From the NCBI GenBank assembly GCA_027317105.1, contig DAHVFH010000011.1:1-27585 (forward strand): a stretch of DNA of 27,585 bases, read 5' to 3'. The notes beneath the pieces were generated by a model. It worked only from the letters and a program-made list of their open reading frames with translations, did no database searches and was not told where the DNA came from. Below, in pieces: positions 14,293-23,300 of this stretch (positions within the stretch are counted from its first letter, which is position 1; every line of letters begins with the position of its first letter). The stretch comes from Cytophagales bacterium (GTDB lineage: Bacteria; Bacteroidota; Bacteroidia; Cytophagales; Cyclobacteriaceae). The position numbers and the translations under genes are program-made.

Positions 14293-14319
14293 TAATAACT
14301 TATAACCATTAACTATCGC

Positions 14320-16833
14320 ATGCACTATTTCATAGGCAATCTCGGCCACATTTTTGTCATTGCAGCCCTTGTCACCTCCGTAGTTTCCGCTTTTGCTTAT
14401 TGGAAATGTTTTTATTCTACCGATAATTTGGAAACAGAAGGTTGGAGAAAAAATGCGAGGATAGCCTTTTATCTTCATGGCATTTCGGTGTTAGGCATTG
14501 TGGCAGTTCTATTCTTCATCATCTACCAACATTACTTTGAATACCATTACGCATACAGTCACTCCTCGCTCCATTTACCCGGACAGTATATGGTCTCTTG
14601 TTTTTGGGAAGGCCAGGAGGGAAGCTTTTTATTATGGATGTTTTGGCAGGCCGTTATAGGCATCATCCTGATTCATACCCAGCGCAAATGGGAAGCTCCT
14701 GCAATGGTGGTCTTTGCCTTAGTCCAGGCATTTCTCGCTTCTATGATATTAGGTGTGGTTATTCCCTATGCCGATTTCAAAATCGGAAGTTCGCCTTTTA
14801 TTTTATTACGGGATGCTCTTAGCGATCCGATATTCAAAGTCAACCCAGATTTTATTCCTAAAGATGGACATGGATTAAATCCTCTATTGCAAAACTATTG
14901 GATGGTCATCCACCCGCCAACACTCTTTCTGGGCTTTGCGCTCACCTTGCCCCCTTTCGCATTTTGCATCGCGGGACTGTGGCTAAAGAAATATTCGGAA
15001 TGGATAAAACCAGCATTGCCTTGGGCACTACTTGGCGGGGCTATTCTTGGTCTCGGCATTTTAATGGGCGGCTACTGGGCGTATGAAACACTAAGCTTTG
15101 GTGGCTACTGGAATTGGGATCCGGTAGAAAATGCAGTGTATGTACCGTGGCTCATTCTCATTGCAGCCATTCACGTGATGATGACCTACAAGAACAGCGG
15201 AACGGCTCTAAAAGCTTCCATTATTTTAGCCATCTCCGTTTTTATTTTGATTTTGTATTCCACTTTCCTAACCCGAAGTGGAATTTTAGGTGATGCCTCC
15301 GTCCATTCTTTTACGGATCTTGGGCTTTCGGGACAACTCCTCCTTTATCTGCTATTCTTTACGGTAGGGGCATTGGTTCTGGTCGCCATTAACTGGAAAA
15401 AGATTCCGTCCACTGAAAAAGAAATCTCTACCTATTCTCGGGAATTTTGGGTTTTCCTTGGTGCTACTACCTTATGCCTCATGGGCTTCCAGGTATTAAT
15501 GCCCACGTCCATTCCGGTTTACAATAAAATCATCGACCTCTTTGGTGGCCATTCCAACCTGGCACCTCCGGCCAATCAAATTGAATTTTATTCCAAGTTC
15601 CAATTATGGTTTGGTGTAGCCGTGGCCCTTATTTCAGGCACCGGGCAGTTCTTCTGGTGGAAGAAACTGGAGAAAGAAAAATTGAAAACTGAATTGCTTA
15701 CCCCTGTTCTCGTTTCACTAATAATATTTGCATTGATTATTTCAATTGCCAAAGTGTATAACCCGGTTTACATGGCACTTACACTTGCTGGAGTCTACCT
15801 TATCGTCTCTAATGTAAAGGTTCTTTTGTCAGTGGTGAAAGTTAAACCTGGTCTATCCGGAGGTGCCGTTGCTCATATTGGTATCGGCTTGATGCTGATT
15901 GGAATATTGTTTTCTGCCGGTTATTCTAAAATTGTTTCGCTCAATAGTAGTGGGCTCATCGTAAATAAAGAAATGGGAACAGAATTCAATCGTGATAACC
16001 TGTTGCTGTTCATCAATGAGCCAAAAACGATGGCCGGTTATGAAATCGAATACCGCAGTGAAAATTTAGAGTTTAGAAACGAAAACGGATACGTTCGAAA
16101 AAACGATATCGACCCAACATCAGATCCTTACCGCGTAGTGGCGAATAAAGAAATCCTTTTTGAAGGCAAAAAATTGTATAACGCCCGAGACACGTTTGAG
16201 ATCTATCCGGAAAATACCTTTTATGAAATTGAGATGAGGCGAAATGGGAAAGTGGCCGCCACGCTTTATCCAAGGATTCAAATCAACCCGGCCATGGGAG
16301 GCTTCCTTGCCTCACCTGATATTAAGAAAAATTTCGACCGTGATATATACACCCATGTGTCGGCCATGATGAGCCGTGACGAAGAACCAAATTGGGGAAA
16401 GACGGAAGAGTTTAAAGTGAAAATTGGGCAACAGTTTTTTGTGAACGATTATGTGGCTGTATTGGAAGAAGTGAAACGTATCGACCAAATAGAAGGAATC
16501 GAATTAGGTGACGAGGACGTTGCCGTTAAAGCGAAAATAAAAATTCAGGGTGAGCACGAGTCTTTTTATGCTGAGCCGATTTTCCTTATCCGCAACAAAA
16601 GCGAAGTAGGTCGTATCCCTGCCGAAATCAACGACCTCGGAATCCGTATAGCCTTGTTAAACATTCATCCCCAGACGGCTGAATTTACTTTAGGTACGAA
16701 CAGACGCCAAAAAGATTGGGTAGTGATTAAGGCGATAGAAAAACCCTTTATCAATGTGCTGTGGCTTGGCACAGGTGTTTTAATGATTGGGTTTTGTATG
16801 GCGATGGTGAGACGGTTCAGGGAAGAGAAGTAG
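14320..16833 (+). CDS. ccmF: cytochrome c heme lyase subunit CcmF
   Basis: CcmF takes heme from CcmE and takes part in its attachment to apocytochrome c. The 837-residue polytopic protein has the family motifs GQEGSFLLW (98-106), IHPPTLFLG (His198), the Trp-rich heme-handling WWD-type segment GGYWNWDPVEN (261-271), LTRSGILGDASVHSF (His329), and a later AHIGIGL with His near residue 519. These four regions match the conserved His and WWD elements of E. coli CcmF. It is about 190 residues longer than the E. coli protein; the extra part is mainly a soluble C-terminal stretch (about 540-805) before a last helix (about 811-829). No ccmH, ccmG or ccmI follows. truA converges from the other strand, with a repeat in between. 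Confidence 0.95.
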   Translation: MHYFIGNLGHIFVIAALVTSVVSAFAYWKCFYSTDNLETEGWRKNARIAFYLHGISVLGIVAVLFFIIYQHYFEYHYAYSHSSLHLPGQYMVSCFWEGQEGSFLLWMFWQAVIGIILIHTQRKWEAPAMVVFALVQAFLASMILGVVIPYADFKIGSSPFILLRDALSDPIFKVNPDFIPKDGHGLNPLLQNYWMVIHPPTLFLGFALTLPPFAFCIAGLWLKKYSEWIKPALPWALLGGAILGLGILMGGYWAYETLSFGGYWNWDPVENAVYVPWLILIAAIHVMMTYKNSGTALKASIILAISVFILILYSTFLTRSGILGDASVHSFTDLGLSGQLLLYLLFFTVGALVLVAINWKKIPSTEKEISTYSREFWVFLGATTLCLMGFQVLMPTSIPVYNKIIDLFGGHSNLAPPANQIEFYSKFQLWFGVAVALISGTGQFFWWKKLEKEKLKTELLTPVLVSLIIFALIISIAKVYNPVYMALTLAGVYLIVSNVKVLLSVVKVKPGLSGGAVAHIGIGLMLIGILFSAGYSKIVSLNSSGLIVNKEMGTEFNRDNLLLFINEPKTMAGYEIEYRSENLEFRNENGYVRKNDIDPTSDPYRVVANKEILFEGKKLYNARDTFEIYPENTFYEIEMRRNGKVAATLYPRIQINPAMGGFLASPDIKKNFDRDIYTHVSAMMSRDEEPNWGKTEEFKVKIGQQFFVNDYVAVLEEVKRIDQIEGIELGDEDVAVKAKIKIQGEHESFYAEPIFLIRNKSEVGRIPAEINDLGIRIALLNIHPQTAEFTLGTNRRQKDWVVIKAIEKPFINVLWLGTGVLMIGFCMAMVRRFREEK

Positions 16834-16856
16834 CAGTAAGCAGTTACCAGTAGGCA
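16834..16856. repeat. low-complexity spacer after ccmF
   Basis: The words GCAGTAA, GCAGTTACCAGTA and GGCAG form a degenerate AGTAxGCAGT repeat directly after the ccmF stop. It is of the same general style as other repeat-built spacers in this window. Confidence 0.35.
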
Positions 16857-16940
16857 GGGCATGCTGCGCACAACGGGATGCCGGAAGGTGTTGATGTTTC
16901 ACTTGAACGATTGGGATGCACGTCTGGCATGACAGTATTA
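16856..16940. repeat. interspersed palindromic repeat, family 1, partial copy C
   Basis: About 85 bp match the right two thirds of copies A and B: CACAACGGGATGCCGGAA, GCACGTCTGG and ATGACAGTA are shared with B in the same order. The left end is missing. It fills the gap between the converging ccmF and truA genes. Its hairpin may act in ending both transcripts, which is inference. Confidence 0.65.
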
Positions 16941-16942
16941 AT

Positions 16943-17683
16943 TCAAAAAATACGCTTCGGGTATTTTACCGCTGTTAAGAACAGTCCTTCCGCTGGCACG
17001 TTCATGCCCGCTTTCTTTCTGTCTTTGCTGTGAATAATAGCTTGAAATTCCTTAAACGAAATTTTTCCGGTACCCACATCGAGCAAGGTTCCTACAATGG
17101 CGCGCACCATTCCTCTTAAGAACCGGTTGGCGGTGATAGAAAAAATAAGAACATCGCCCTTCTTCGTCCACTTTGCTTTTTTAATCGTGCACCGAAAATG
17201 GTTGACATCGGTTTTTACTTTGCTAAAACTGGTGAAGTCATGTTCCCCAATTAACAGTGAAGCAGCAGCATTCATGATCTCCACGTTTACCGGCTTAAAA
17301 AGATAATAGGCTCGCCCAACCAGCAATGGATTTTTTTTGGCGGTGATATGATATTCGTAAGAGCGTTCAAAGGCGTCATAACGCGCATGGGCATTTGATT
17401 TTGCTTTCTTAATCGACCGAATCGCAATATCTTTTGGCAAAAGCGAATTGAGGCGGACCAATAAAATATCCCTATCAATAGGTTTTTCAATATCAGCATG
17501 AAAAAATTGCTGCACACAATGCACACCACTGTCGGTGCGGCCGCTACCCACAATTGAAACTTTTTCGCGTAAGAGCTTGCTTAGCGCTTCCTCTACCACC
17601 TGCTGCACCCCCAAGGCGTTCATCTGGTTTTGCCAGCCCGCGTAGCTTGATCCATCGTAGGTGATCTCAAAAAAGTAGCGCAT
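16943..17683 (-). CDS. truA: tRNA pseudouridine(38-40) synthase TruA
   Basis: TruA converts uridines 38, 39 and 40 in the tRNA anticodon arm to pseudouridine. Counting from the ATG at 17681-17683, the protein has 246 residues. The catalytic Asp51 lies in GRTDSGVH (48-55), the N-terminus reads MRYFFEITYDGSSYAGWQ, and FLRGMVRAIVGTL near residue 200 is the second conserved block. A longer start at a TTG two codons upstream is possible, but the ATG fits the family better. Length is normal. The gene converges with ccmF across repeat copy C. No clear promoter was found; the upstream spacer has a short degenerate GTTATCC repeat. Confidence 0.95.
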   Translation of the reverse strand: MRYFFEITYDGSSYAGWQNQMNALGVQQVVEEALSKLLREKVSIVGSGRTDSGVHCVQQFFHADIEKPIDRDILLVRLNSLLPKDIAIRSIKKAKSNAHARYDAFERSYEYHITAKKNPLLVGRAYYLFKPVNVEIMNAAASLLIGEHDFTSFSKVKTDVNHFRCTIKKAKWTKKGDVLIFSITANRFLRGMVRAIVGTLLDVGTGKISFKEFQAIIHSKDRKKAGMNVPAEGLFLTAVKYPKRIF

Positions 17684-17692
17684 GGACAAAAA

Positions 17693-17716
17693 TAGTTATC
17701 CGTTATCCGTTAGTTC
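17693..17716. repeat. GTTATCC short tandem spacer repeat
   Basis: Three tandem words (GTTATCC, GTTATCC, GTTAGTTC) lie just upstream of truA. It is another example of the repeat-built spacers of this genome. Confidence 0.35.
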
Positions 17717-17881
17717 TAAACCATGTTTCGAAAATAGTTTCCATTTATTTTGGATTATTATTTGATCGGTGAAGTGTCCAATGGCCGCATGAAGTAAGCA
17801 GTACTTAGATAAGTTCCAAACAAATTTTTGGGGAAGGAAATCAAGTGCTGAATGGCAACTGCGTTTGAGCGTATTAATTCC

Positions 17882-18067
17882 TCAATATATTTTGTGGATG
17901 AATTCTTGGGTCACTATGGTAAAGTCATTTTCAAGGGCGAATTTCCAAACAGCATAATCATCTTCGTTCGCCAAATTAACTGTTTTCACATGGCTAGCAT
18001 TTGGGAAAATATCAGTTAATCGATGTACTAATTTGTGGGATACATTTTGATCAAATAAAAGCTTCAT
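17882..18067 (-). CDS. DUF5615 PIN-like toxin-type protein, truncated
   Basis: The 61-residue product starts MKLLFDQNVSHKLV, the standard start of DUF5615 (PIN-like, toxin side of DUF433/DUF5615 pairs) with the first acidic residue Asp6. DUF5615 proteins are usually about 110 residues and continue after an Ile-Val-Thr segment into a Asp-x-Asp-Phe metal-binding motif, then a Phe-Pro-Pro-Lys-x-Ile-Trp segment. Here IVTQ (51-54) is followed by EFIHKIY and a stop, so the acidic motif and the second half are missing. The frame beyond the stop stays open for some 60 codons and contains FLPQKFVW, faintly like the family's FPPK-x-IW, but nothing firmer. The start overlaps the DUF433 stop in ATGA. The toxin is probably inactive. 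Confidence 0.75.
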   Translation of the reverse strand: MKLLFDQNVSHKLVHRLTDIFPNASHVKTVNLANEDDYAVWKFALENDFTIVTQEFIHKIY

Positions 18068-18300
18068 TGAGCAATAACGGTTGCTATGGCTTCACGATCC
18101 GCAGCAAACATCAGGGCAGCTGTAATGTCATTGTTCGTTAGCTCCGAAAAATCTTCCAAAATTTCTTCCCGGGTCATGCCTGAGGCAAACCAATTGAGTA
18201 TATCATATACCGTTATCCTCATATTTCGGATACAGGGTTTCCCCCCACGTTTGCCCGATTCAATCGTTATTATCTTTTTATAATCAATTAGCTCTTCCAT
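18064..18300 (-). CDS. DUF433 antitoxin-type protein
   Basis: The 78-residue protein (from the ATG at 18298-18300) has the DUF433 core: SGKRGGKPCIRNMRITVYDIL (15-35 region), GMTREEILEDFSELT and ITAALMFAADRE. DUF433 proteins have a winged helix-turn-helix fold and pair with PIN-like DUF5615 toxins. A TTG two codons upstream is a possible start, but the ATG suits the family. The 3' end overlaps the toxin start by 4 bases. A perfect Bacteroidota promoter (18304-18334) ends 3 bases before this ATG, which would give an mRNA without a leader. The antitoxin looks intact although its partner is truncated. Confidence 0.88.
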   Translation of the reverse strand: MEELIDYKKIITIESGKRGGKPCIRNMRITVYDILNWFASGMTREEILEDFSELTNNDITAALMFAADREAIATVIAQ

Positions 18301-18303
18301 AGT

Positions 18304-18334
18304 CAAATTTAATCTTTTGCGAGTCGACTACAAA
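18304..18334 (-). promoter_or_regulatory. consensus promoter of the DUF433/DUF5615 pair
   Basis: On the minus strand TTTG (18331-18334), exactly 19 bases, then TAAATTTG (18304-18311) match the Bacteroidota consensus TTTG-N19-TAnnTTTG at every defined position. The -7 box lies 3 bases before the ATG at 18300, so the transcript would start at or next to the start codon. Confidence 0.75.
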
Positions 18335-18433
18335 AATCATTTTGTGACATGAAAATCGCTAGGTATTTCCAACCTAATAGTCTCCTCTCAAATTGCAAAA
18401 TTCAGCAAATTGTCGCACTTGGAAGATTGACTT

Positions 18434-18465
18434 ATTGATTCATTGATAATTAAAGGTTAGCTTTG
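18434..18465 (+). promoter_or_regulatory. guaB promoter
   Basis: TTG (18435-18437), 20 bases, then TAGCTTTG (18458-18465), an exact TAnnTTTG. Transcription would begin about 6 bases later, giving a leader of roughly 25-30 bases before the guaB ATG. Confidence 0.65.
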
Positions 18466-18497
18466 CCCGGCAAATAACCACTCCTAATTTATTTGCC

Positions 18498-19970
18498 ATG
18501 GCACTCAATCCCTCCAAGTTCCTTTTTGAAGCCCTCACGTACGATGATGTTCTTCTGGTGCCCGCCTACAGCGATGTACTTCCCAGAGAAACGAGCACCG
18601 AAGGCTACCTCACCAAAAACATCAAACTCAACATTCCAATCATTTCAGCGGCTATGGACACAGTAACCGAGGCCGATTTGGCTATCGGCATAGCGCTGGA
18701 AGGCGGATTGGGGTTTATTCACAAAAATATGTCTATTGGGGAGCAGGCCGAGCAGGTGAGAAAAGTAAAGCGCTCACAAAGTGGGATGATCCTCGATCCC
18801 ATTACCCTTTTGGTAAACTCTACTGTTCGTGATGCCGAAAAGCTGATGCGCGAAAATAAAATCGGGGGCATTCCGGTGATTGATGGCAATGGCAAATTAG
18901 TAGGCATCATCACCAACCGCGATTTGCGCTTTCAAAAAGACATGGCGCTGCCCATCGAACAAATCATGACCAAAGAGAACCTGATCACTGCACCGGAAGG
19001 AATTACCTTAGAAAAAGCAGAAATACTTTTGCAGAGTTATAAAATTGAAAAGCTTCCGATCGTCAATAAAAAAGGAAAGCTTACCGGTTTGGTTACCTAC
19101 AAGGACATCCTGAAAAAGAAAAACAAGCCCAACGCCTGCAAAGACCAATTTGGTCGGTTGCGAGTAGGGGCAGCCGTTGGCGTCACACCGGATATTATGG
19201 AAAGAATTGATGCGCTTAAAAATGCTGGAGTGGACGTAATCAGCATTGATACTGCCCATGGACACTCCAAGGGCGTAATCGATGCCGCAAAGCGCGTAAA
19301 GAAAAGATTTCCTCAATTAGAACTAGTAGTGGGCAACATTGCCACAGGCGAGGCAGCAAGAGCCTTGGCCAAGATCGGAGCCGATGCGGTAAAAGTGGGC
19401 GTGGGACCTGGAAGCATCTGCACCACCCGTGTAGTGGCAGGAGTAGGATTGCCCCAGCTTTCTGCAGTGTATGAGGCAGCAAAAGCATTAAAGGGATCGG
19501 GCACAAAAACGATTGCCGATGGGGGTATTCGCTTTTCTGGCGATGTGGTGAAAGCCCTTGCTGCGGGAGCCGATAGCGTCATGGTTGGTTCCCTCCTGGC
19601 GGGAACAGAGGAAGCGCCCGGAGAGATTATCATATACGAAGGAAGGCGTTTCAAATCCTACCGAGGCATGGGTTCCATTGAAGCCATGGAAGACGGCTCG
19701 AAAGACCGCTACTTTCAAGATGTGGAAGATGATATCAAGAAGCTCGTACCTGAAGGTATTTCTGGAAGGGTACCCTTCAAAGGCTCAGTGGGCGAGGTGC
19801 TTTATCAACTGGTAGGCGGCCTGCGTGCCGGCATGGGCTATTGCGGGGCAAAAAACCTGGAAAAGCTAAAGAATGCCAAATTTGTTAAGATCACCTCGGC
19901 AGGCGTCACCGAAAGCCATCCCCACGATGTATCAATAACCAGAGAGGCACCAAATTATAGTAGAAAGTAG
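18498..19970 (+). CDS. guaB: IMP dehydrogenase
   Basis: GuaB oxidises IMP to XMP with NAD, the rate-limiting step to GTP. The 490-residue protein has the TIM-barrel catalytic domain interrupted by a pair of CBS domains (about 95-210), which sense nucleotides in many GuaB proteins. The catalytic Cys308 lies in GPGSICTTR. DGGIRFSGD near 341 and YRGMGS (388-393) bind the IMP phosphate and ribose, and the C-terminal region has EGISGRVPFKG. Length is typical. It has its own promoter (18434-18465) and stands alone, with a 378-base gap to the next gene. No terminator hairpin could be confirmed after it. Confidence 0.97.
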   Translation: MALNPSKFLFEALTYDDVLLVPAYSDVLPRETSTEGYLTKNIKLNIPIISAAMDTVTEADLAIGIALEGGLGFIHKNMSIGEQAEQVRKVKRSQSGMILDPITLLVNSTVRDAEKLMRENKIGGIPVIDGNGKLVGIITNRDLRFQKDMALPIEQIMTKENLITAPEGITLEKAEILLQSYKIEKLPIVNKKGKLTGLVTYKDILKKKNKPNACKDQFGRLRVGAAVGVTPDIMERIDALKNAGVDVISIDTAHGHSKGVIDAAKRVKKRFPQLELVVGNIATGEAARALAKIGADAVKVGVGPGSICTTRVVAGVGLPQLSAVYEAAKALKGSGTKTIADGGIRFSGDVVKALAAGADSVMVGSLLAGTEEAPGEIIIYEGRRFKSYRGMGSIEAMEDGSKDRYFQDVEDDIKKLVPEGISGRVPFKGSVGEVLYQLVGGLRAGMGYCGAKNLEKLKNAKFVKITSAGVTESHPHDVSITREAPNYSRK

Positions 19971-20348
19971 ATATTGACAAATTTAATGGACTATAAAGGT
20001 TTCCCACACATTTCGTTAAACAAACTTAAATCTTAGTCGCTCCTGGTGGATTGGATGAACTCAAGGTTACTTATTTCCTGTCATCCCTATTGAGTTATCA
20101 GGGGCATTGGTACTGTTTTTTTTATTTAAAACTGTATTATTCTGTCCTTTTTTAATTTAGATATTTGAGGTTAGGTTAACTCACTCCACCTATGATTCTG
20201 TCAAAACTCCTTTCATTATTTATTTAAGGATTCTTTTGAAAAAGAAAAACACACAGGCTTTCTGTATCAACGTCTATTGATGGAATAATTGTAATCTATG
20301 CAAATCAAGGTATCTTTACTACACCCCCATTTTTAGAAGTCAAATGCC
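19971..20348. other. 378-bp AT-rich intergenic region between guaB and the adhesin-like gene
   Basis: No convincing reading frame, tRNA or strong hairpin was seen. A T-tract at 20118-20127 may help end guaB transcription, but without a good stem. The only signal I support is the adhesin promoter at 20289-20318. Confidence 0.5.
20289..20318 (+). promoter_or_regulatory. promoter of the T9SS adhesin-like gene
   Basis: TTG (20289-20291), 19 bases, then TATCTTTA (20311-20318), one mismatch from TAnnTTTG. The leader would be about 25 bases. Confidence 0.5.
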
Positions 20349-23300
20349 ATGAACCGAAAACCAAGATTTCCCTCCAGTATACGGATAGCTTTAACAATTG
20401 CGCTTGTCTGTATCCAACTCCTGTCATTCGCAGCAACGATAACAAGCACTGTAGCTGGTGGCATTTGGGGTGCGAGTGGCACTTGGGTCGGTGGGGTGGT
20501 ACCAGTGGCTGGCGATGACGTTGTTATAGTGAGCACGGCAACTGTCAATCTAACTACGAATCAACCGTGCAATTCATTGACGATAAATGGGGTTCTGAAT
20601 TTAAATACTAACAATAGGACACTGACTGTAGCTGGAGCAGTAACCATGAATGGCACTGCCTCCATTCAAGGTAATAACAACAATCGGGTGATCAATGCTG
20701 CTTCTTTTACAGTGGCTATGGGAGCTAGCGCTACGGTGCAGAACGTTAGACTTACCATATCCGGTGCTGCGCAGATCAACGGCACGCTCACCTTTAATAC
20801 TGGAAACTCAGCCATTAAATCTTTTGGCAGTTTAACCGTTAGTAACACTGGCACATTTACCAATACCTCCAACAATGTTCCCATCACGATTAACGGAAAT
20901 ATGACCAATAACGGCACGTTCAGCCAAGGTACGGGATTGGTTACTTTTGGAGGTGCTACCTCCAACACGGTCACCGGTACGGCTGCGTCCACGGCTTTTG
21001 GGGGAGGGATCACGATCAACAAAGGAACTAGTCAGGCAAATGTTTTAGATGTGCAATGTGTGATCACCATGTTGGCCGGTGGCTTGACCTTGACGAACGG
21101 AACTTTCAAACTTTCAAGTGCTTCAACGATCACTGCCTTTACAAGTGACCCTGCGTTTGGAGCCAATTCCCAACTCTGGTGTAATGGAGGGACTGTTTTG
21201 GGAAGTAATACTGGGGTCTCTTTTTCAGGTCAGATTCAGGTAACAGCTGGAACATTAAACATAGGTACTTCCGTTGATAATTATTTACTTCTAAATGGAG
21301 GAACTGTCCTTATTTCCGGTGGGGTGATGAATGTTTCTGGAGAATTGACTGATTTTTTTGGGATATTCTCAGGAAATTTTATTATGTCAAATGGAACTTG
21401 CAACGTCAACACTGTTGGGTCAACGTTTGACTATCCTTTCGACATCAGTTCTGGTGCCTCACAGTTTTCAATGACCGGAGGAGCATTGGTGATTCAGAAT
21501 GCTGGTACGGTTGTGGCCAATGCTGGCTATTTTAATTATGCAGGAACGTCAACTTTTTCTGGTGGAACTTTGCAAATAGGAAACGCATCCACCAATGCCT
21601 CAAGTACCATTGGAATTGATACTACTAATCCAATCGGCAACCTGACTGTCAATAGTGCCAACGCTACCGCCCAGGTTCAAACTCAGGCGATCGTGGTCTC
21701 CAATAATGTGATCATTTCATCAGGCGCACTTACGGCCAATGGATTTGATATTTCCGCGGGGGGCAACTGGACCAATAACGGAATCTTCACGCCAACCAAT
21801 GCAACAGTAACACTCAACGGAGCTGCCCAGACCTTCAGCGGCAACCCAGGCTTCTTTTATAATCTCACCCTTGGCGGCTCCGGAACCAAAACGTTTGGCG
21901 TGGTCGCCACCATTGCCAGCAACCTGGCAATTGGCACGGGTGTGGTGGCTAATTTGGGAACGATTACTACGCACACTACAAGGACACTTTCACTCGGAGG
22001 CAATGGGCAACTCCCAGGGTCTTATGGAAGTACTTCTTCGGCAGCCACAATTCCAAACAACACTTATTTTACGTCCGGCACTACGGGGGTTTTGAATGTT
22101 TCCAATATCCTTTATTACTCCAGGCAAACAGGCAATTGGAATTCGTCTTCAACCTGGTCAACTGTAACCTATGCCAATGCCACAAATATCGGCACCTTCC
22201 CGGTTGCTGGTGATGTGGTGAACATTGGGGGCGGCAGCTTCACGATTACAGTAAATGTAAATTCAGCGTGTAACAGTATATCGTATCAATCGAATGTCTC
22301 TTTTTCCCCAGTCGTAACTGTCAGCTCAGGAAGCACCTTGAATGTTTCTGGGGCAATTACGATACCGCGGGCAAGTAACGTAAACCCGGATATTAACACC
22401 TTTGACGTTGGTGCTGGGACATTGAATGTTGGGAGTATAGCTTTTACCAATAGTGGTGGAGCCAACCGACATCAGGTAACTATTTCAACAGGCACTGCTA
22501 CCGTGAGTGGTGACGTTACAGCCGACATAGGTAGTTTCGGAAGCCCTACCATTACTTTTACGGGTGCGGGTGTCTTGAATTTAGCTGGTGCTTTCCTCAA
22601 TTCTTTCAACGGTACACTAAACGTTGCAGCAAACTGTACAGTAAACTACAATGGGGCCGCTCAAACCGTAGGCGACTTTACTTACAGTAACCTTACCCTA
22701 TCAGGCAGCGGTACGAAAGATTTATCCACAGCCATTTTCAACTTTATCTCGGCATCCAATAATTTTGTGATGAGCGGCACGGCCAGTGCCACAGCCGCGT
22801 ATGTCCTTACCGTTGGAGGTTCAGTTACTTTAGGGGCGGGCACTAGTTTTACTGCGGGCGCATTCACCCATACCGTGGGCGGCAACTGGACCAATAACGG
22901 AGCTACCTTTAACAATGCAGGCAGCACAATCAGCTTAGTCGGTGGAGCGCAAACAATTGGTGGAAGCAGTTCGACAACATTCAACAATCTAATTTTGGCT
23001 GGAACAGGAAGCAGTACTAAAACATTTGGTGTTGCTACAATTGTTGCCGCAAATCTTTCCCAAGCCAATACGATTGTGATTAACCCGGGATCTATTATCA
23101 CTCACACAGCACAAACCTACACGTACAACGGAGCCGGTCAGGTTGCAGGTTCTTGGGGCAGTATATCTTCTGCGGCTACCAACAAAACCAATACTAATTT
23201 TACTGCTGGCACTACCGGAATATTGAACGTGAGCGGCCGACAGTATTACTCTATTGCTAATGCAAACTGGGCTATCAATAGCACTTGGTCAACCGTAGGG

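Noticed and set aside
17690..17881. Continuation of the DUF5615 gene past its stop codon
   Set aside because: The frame is open and has one short family-like segment (FLPQKFVW), but the rest does not match, so I did not extend the gene or call a defined pseudogene tail.
20666..23101. Long open frames on the minus strand inside the adhesin-like gene (for example 20666-21022 and 22682-23101)
   Set aside because: They are antisense shadows of the low-complexity Thr/Ser/Gly-rich coding sequence, with Val/Pro/Leu-rich products and no family resemblance.
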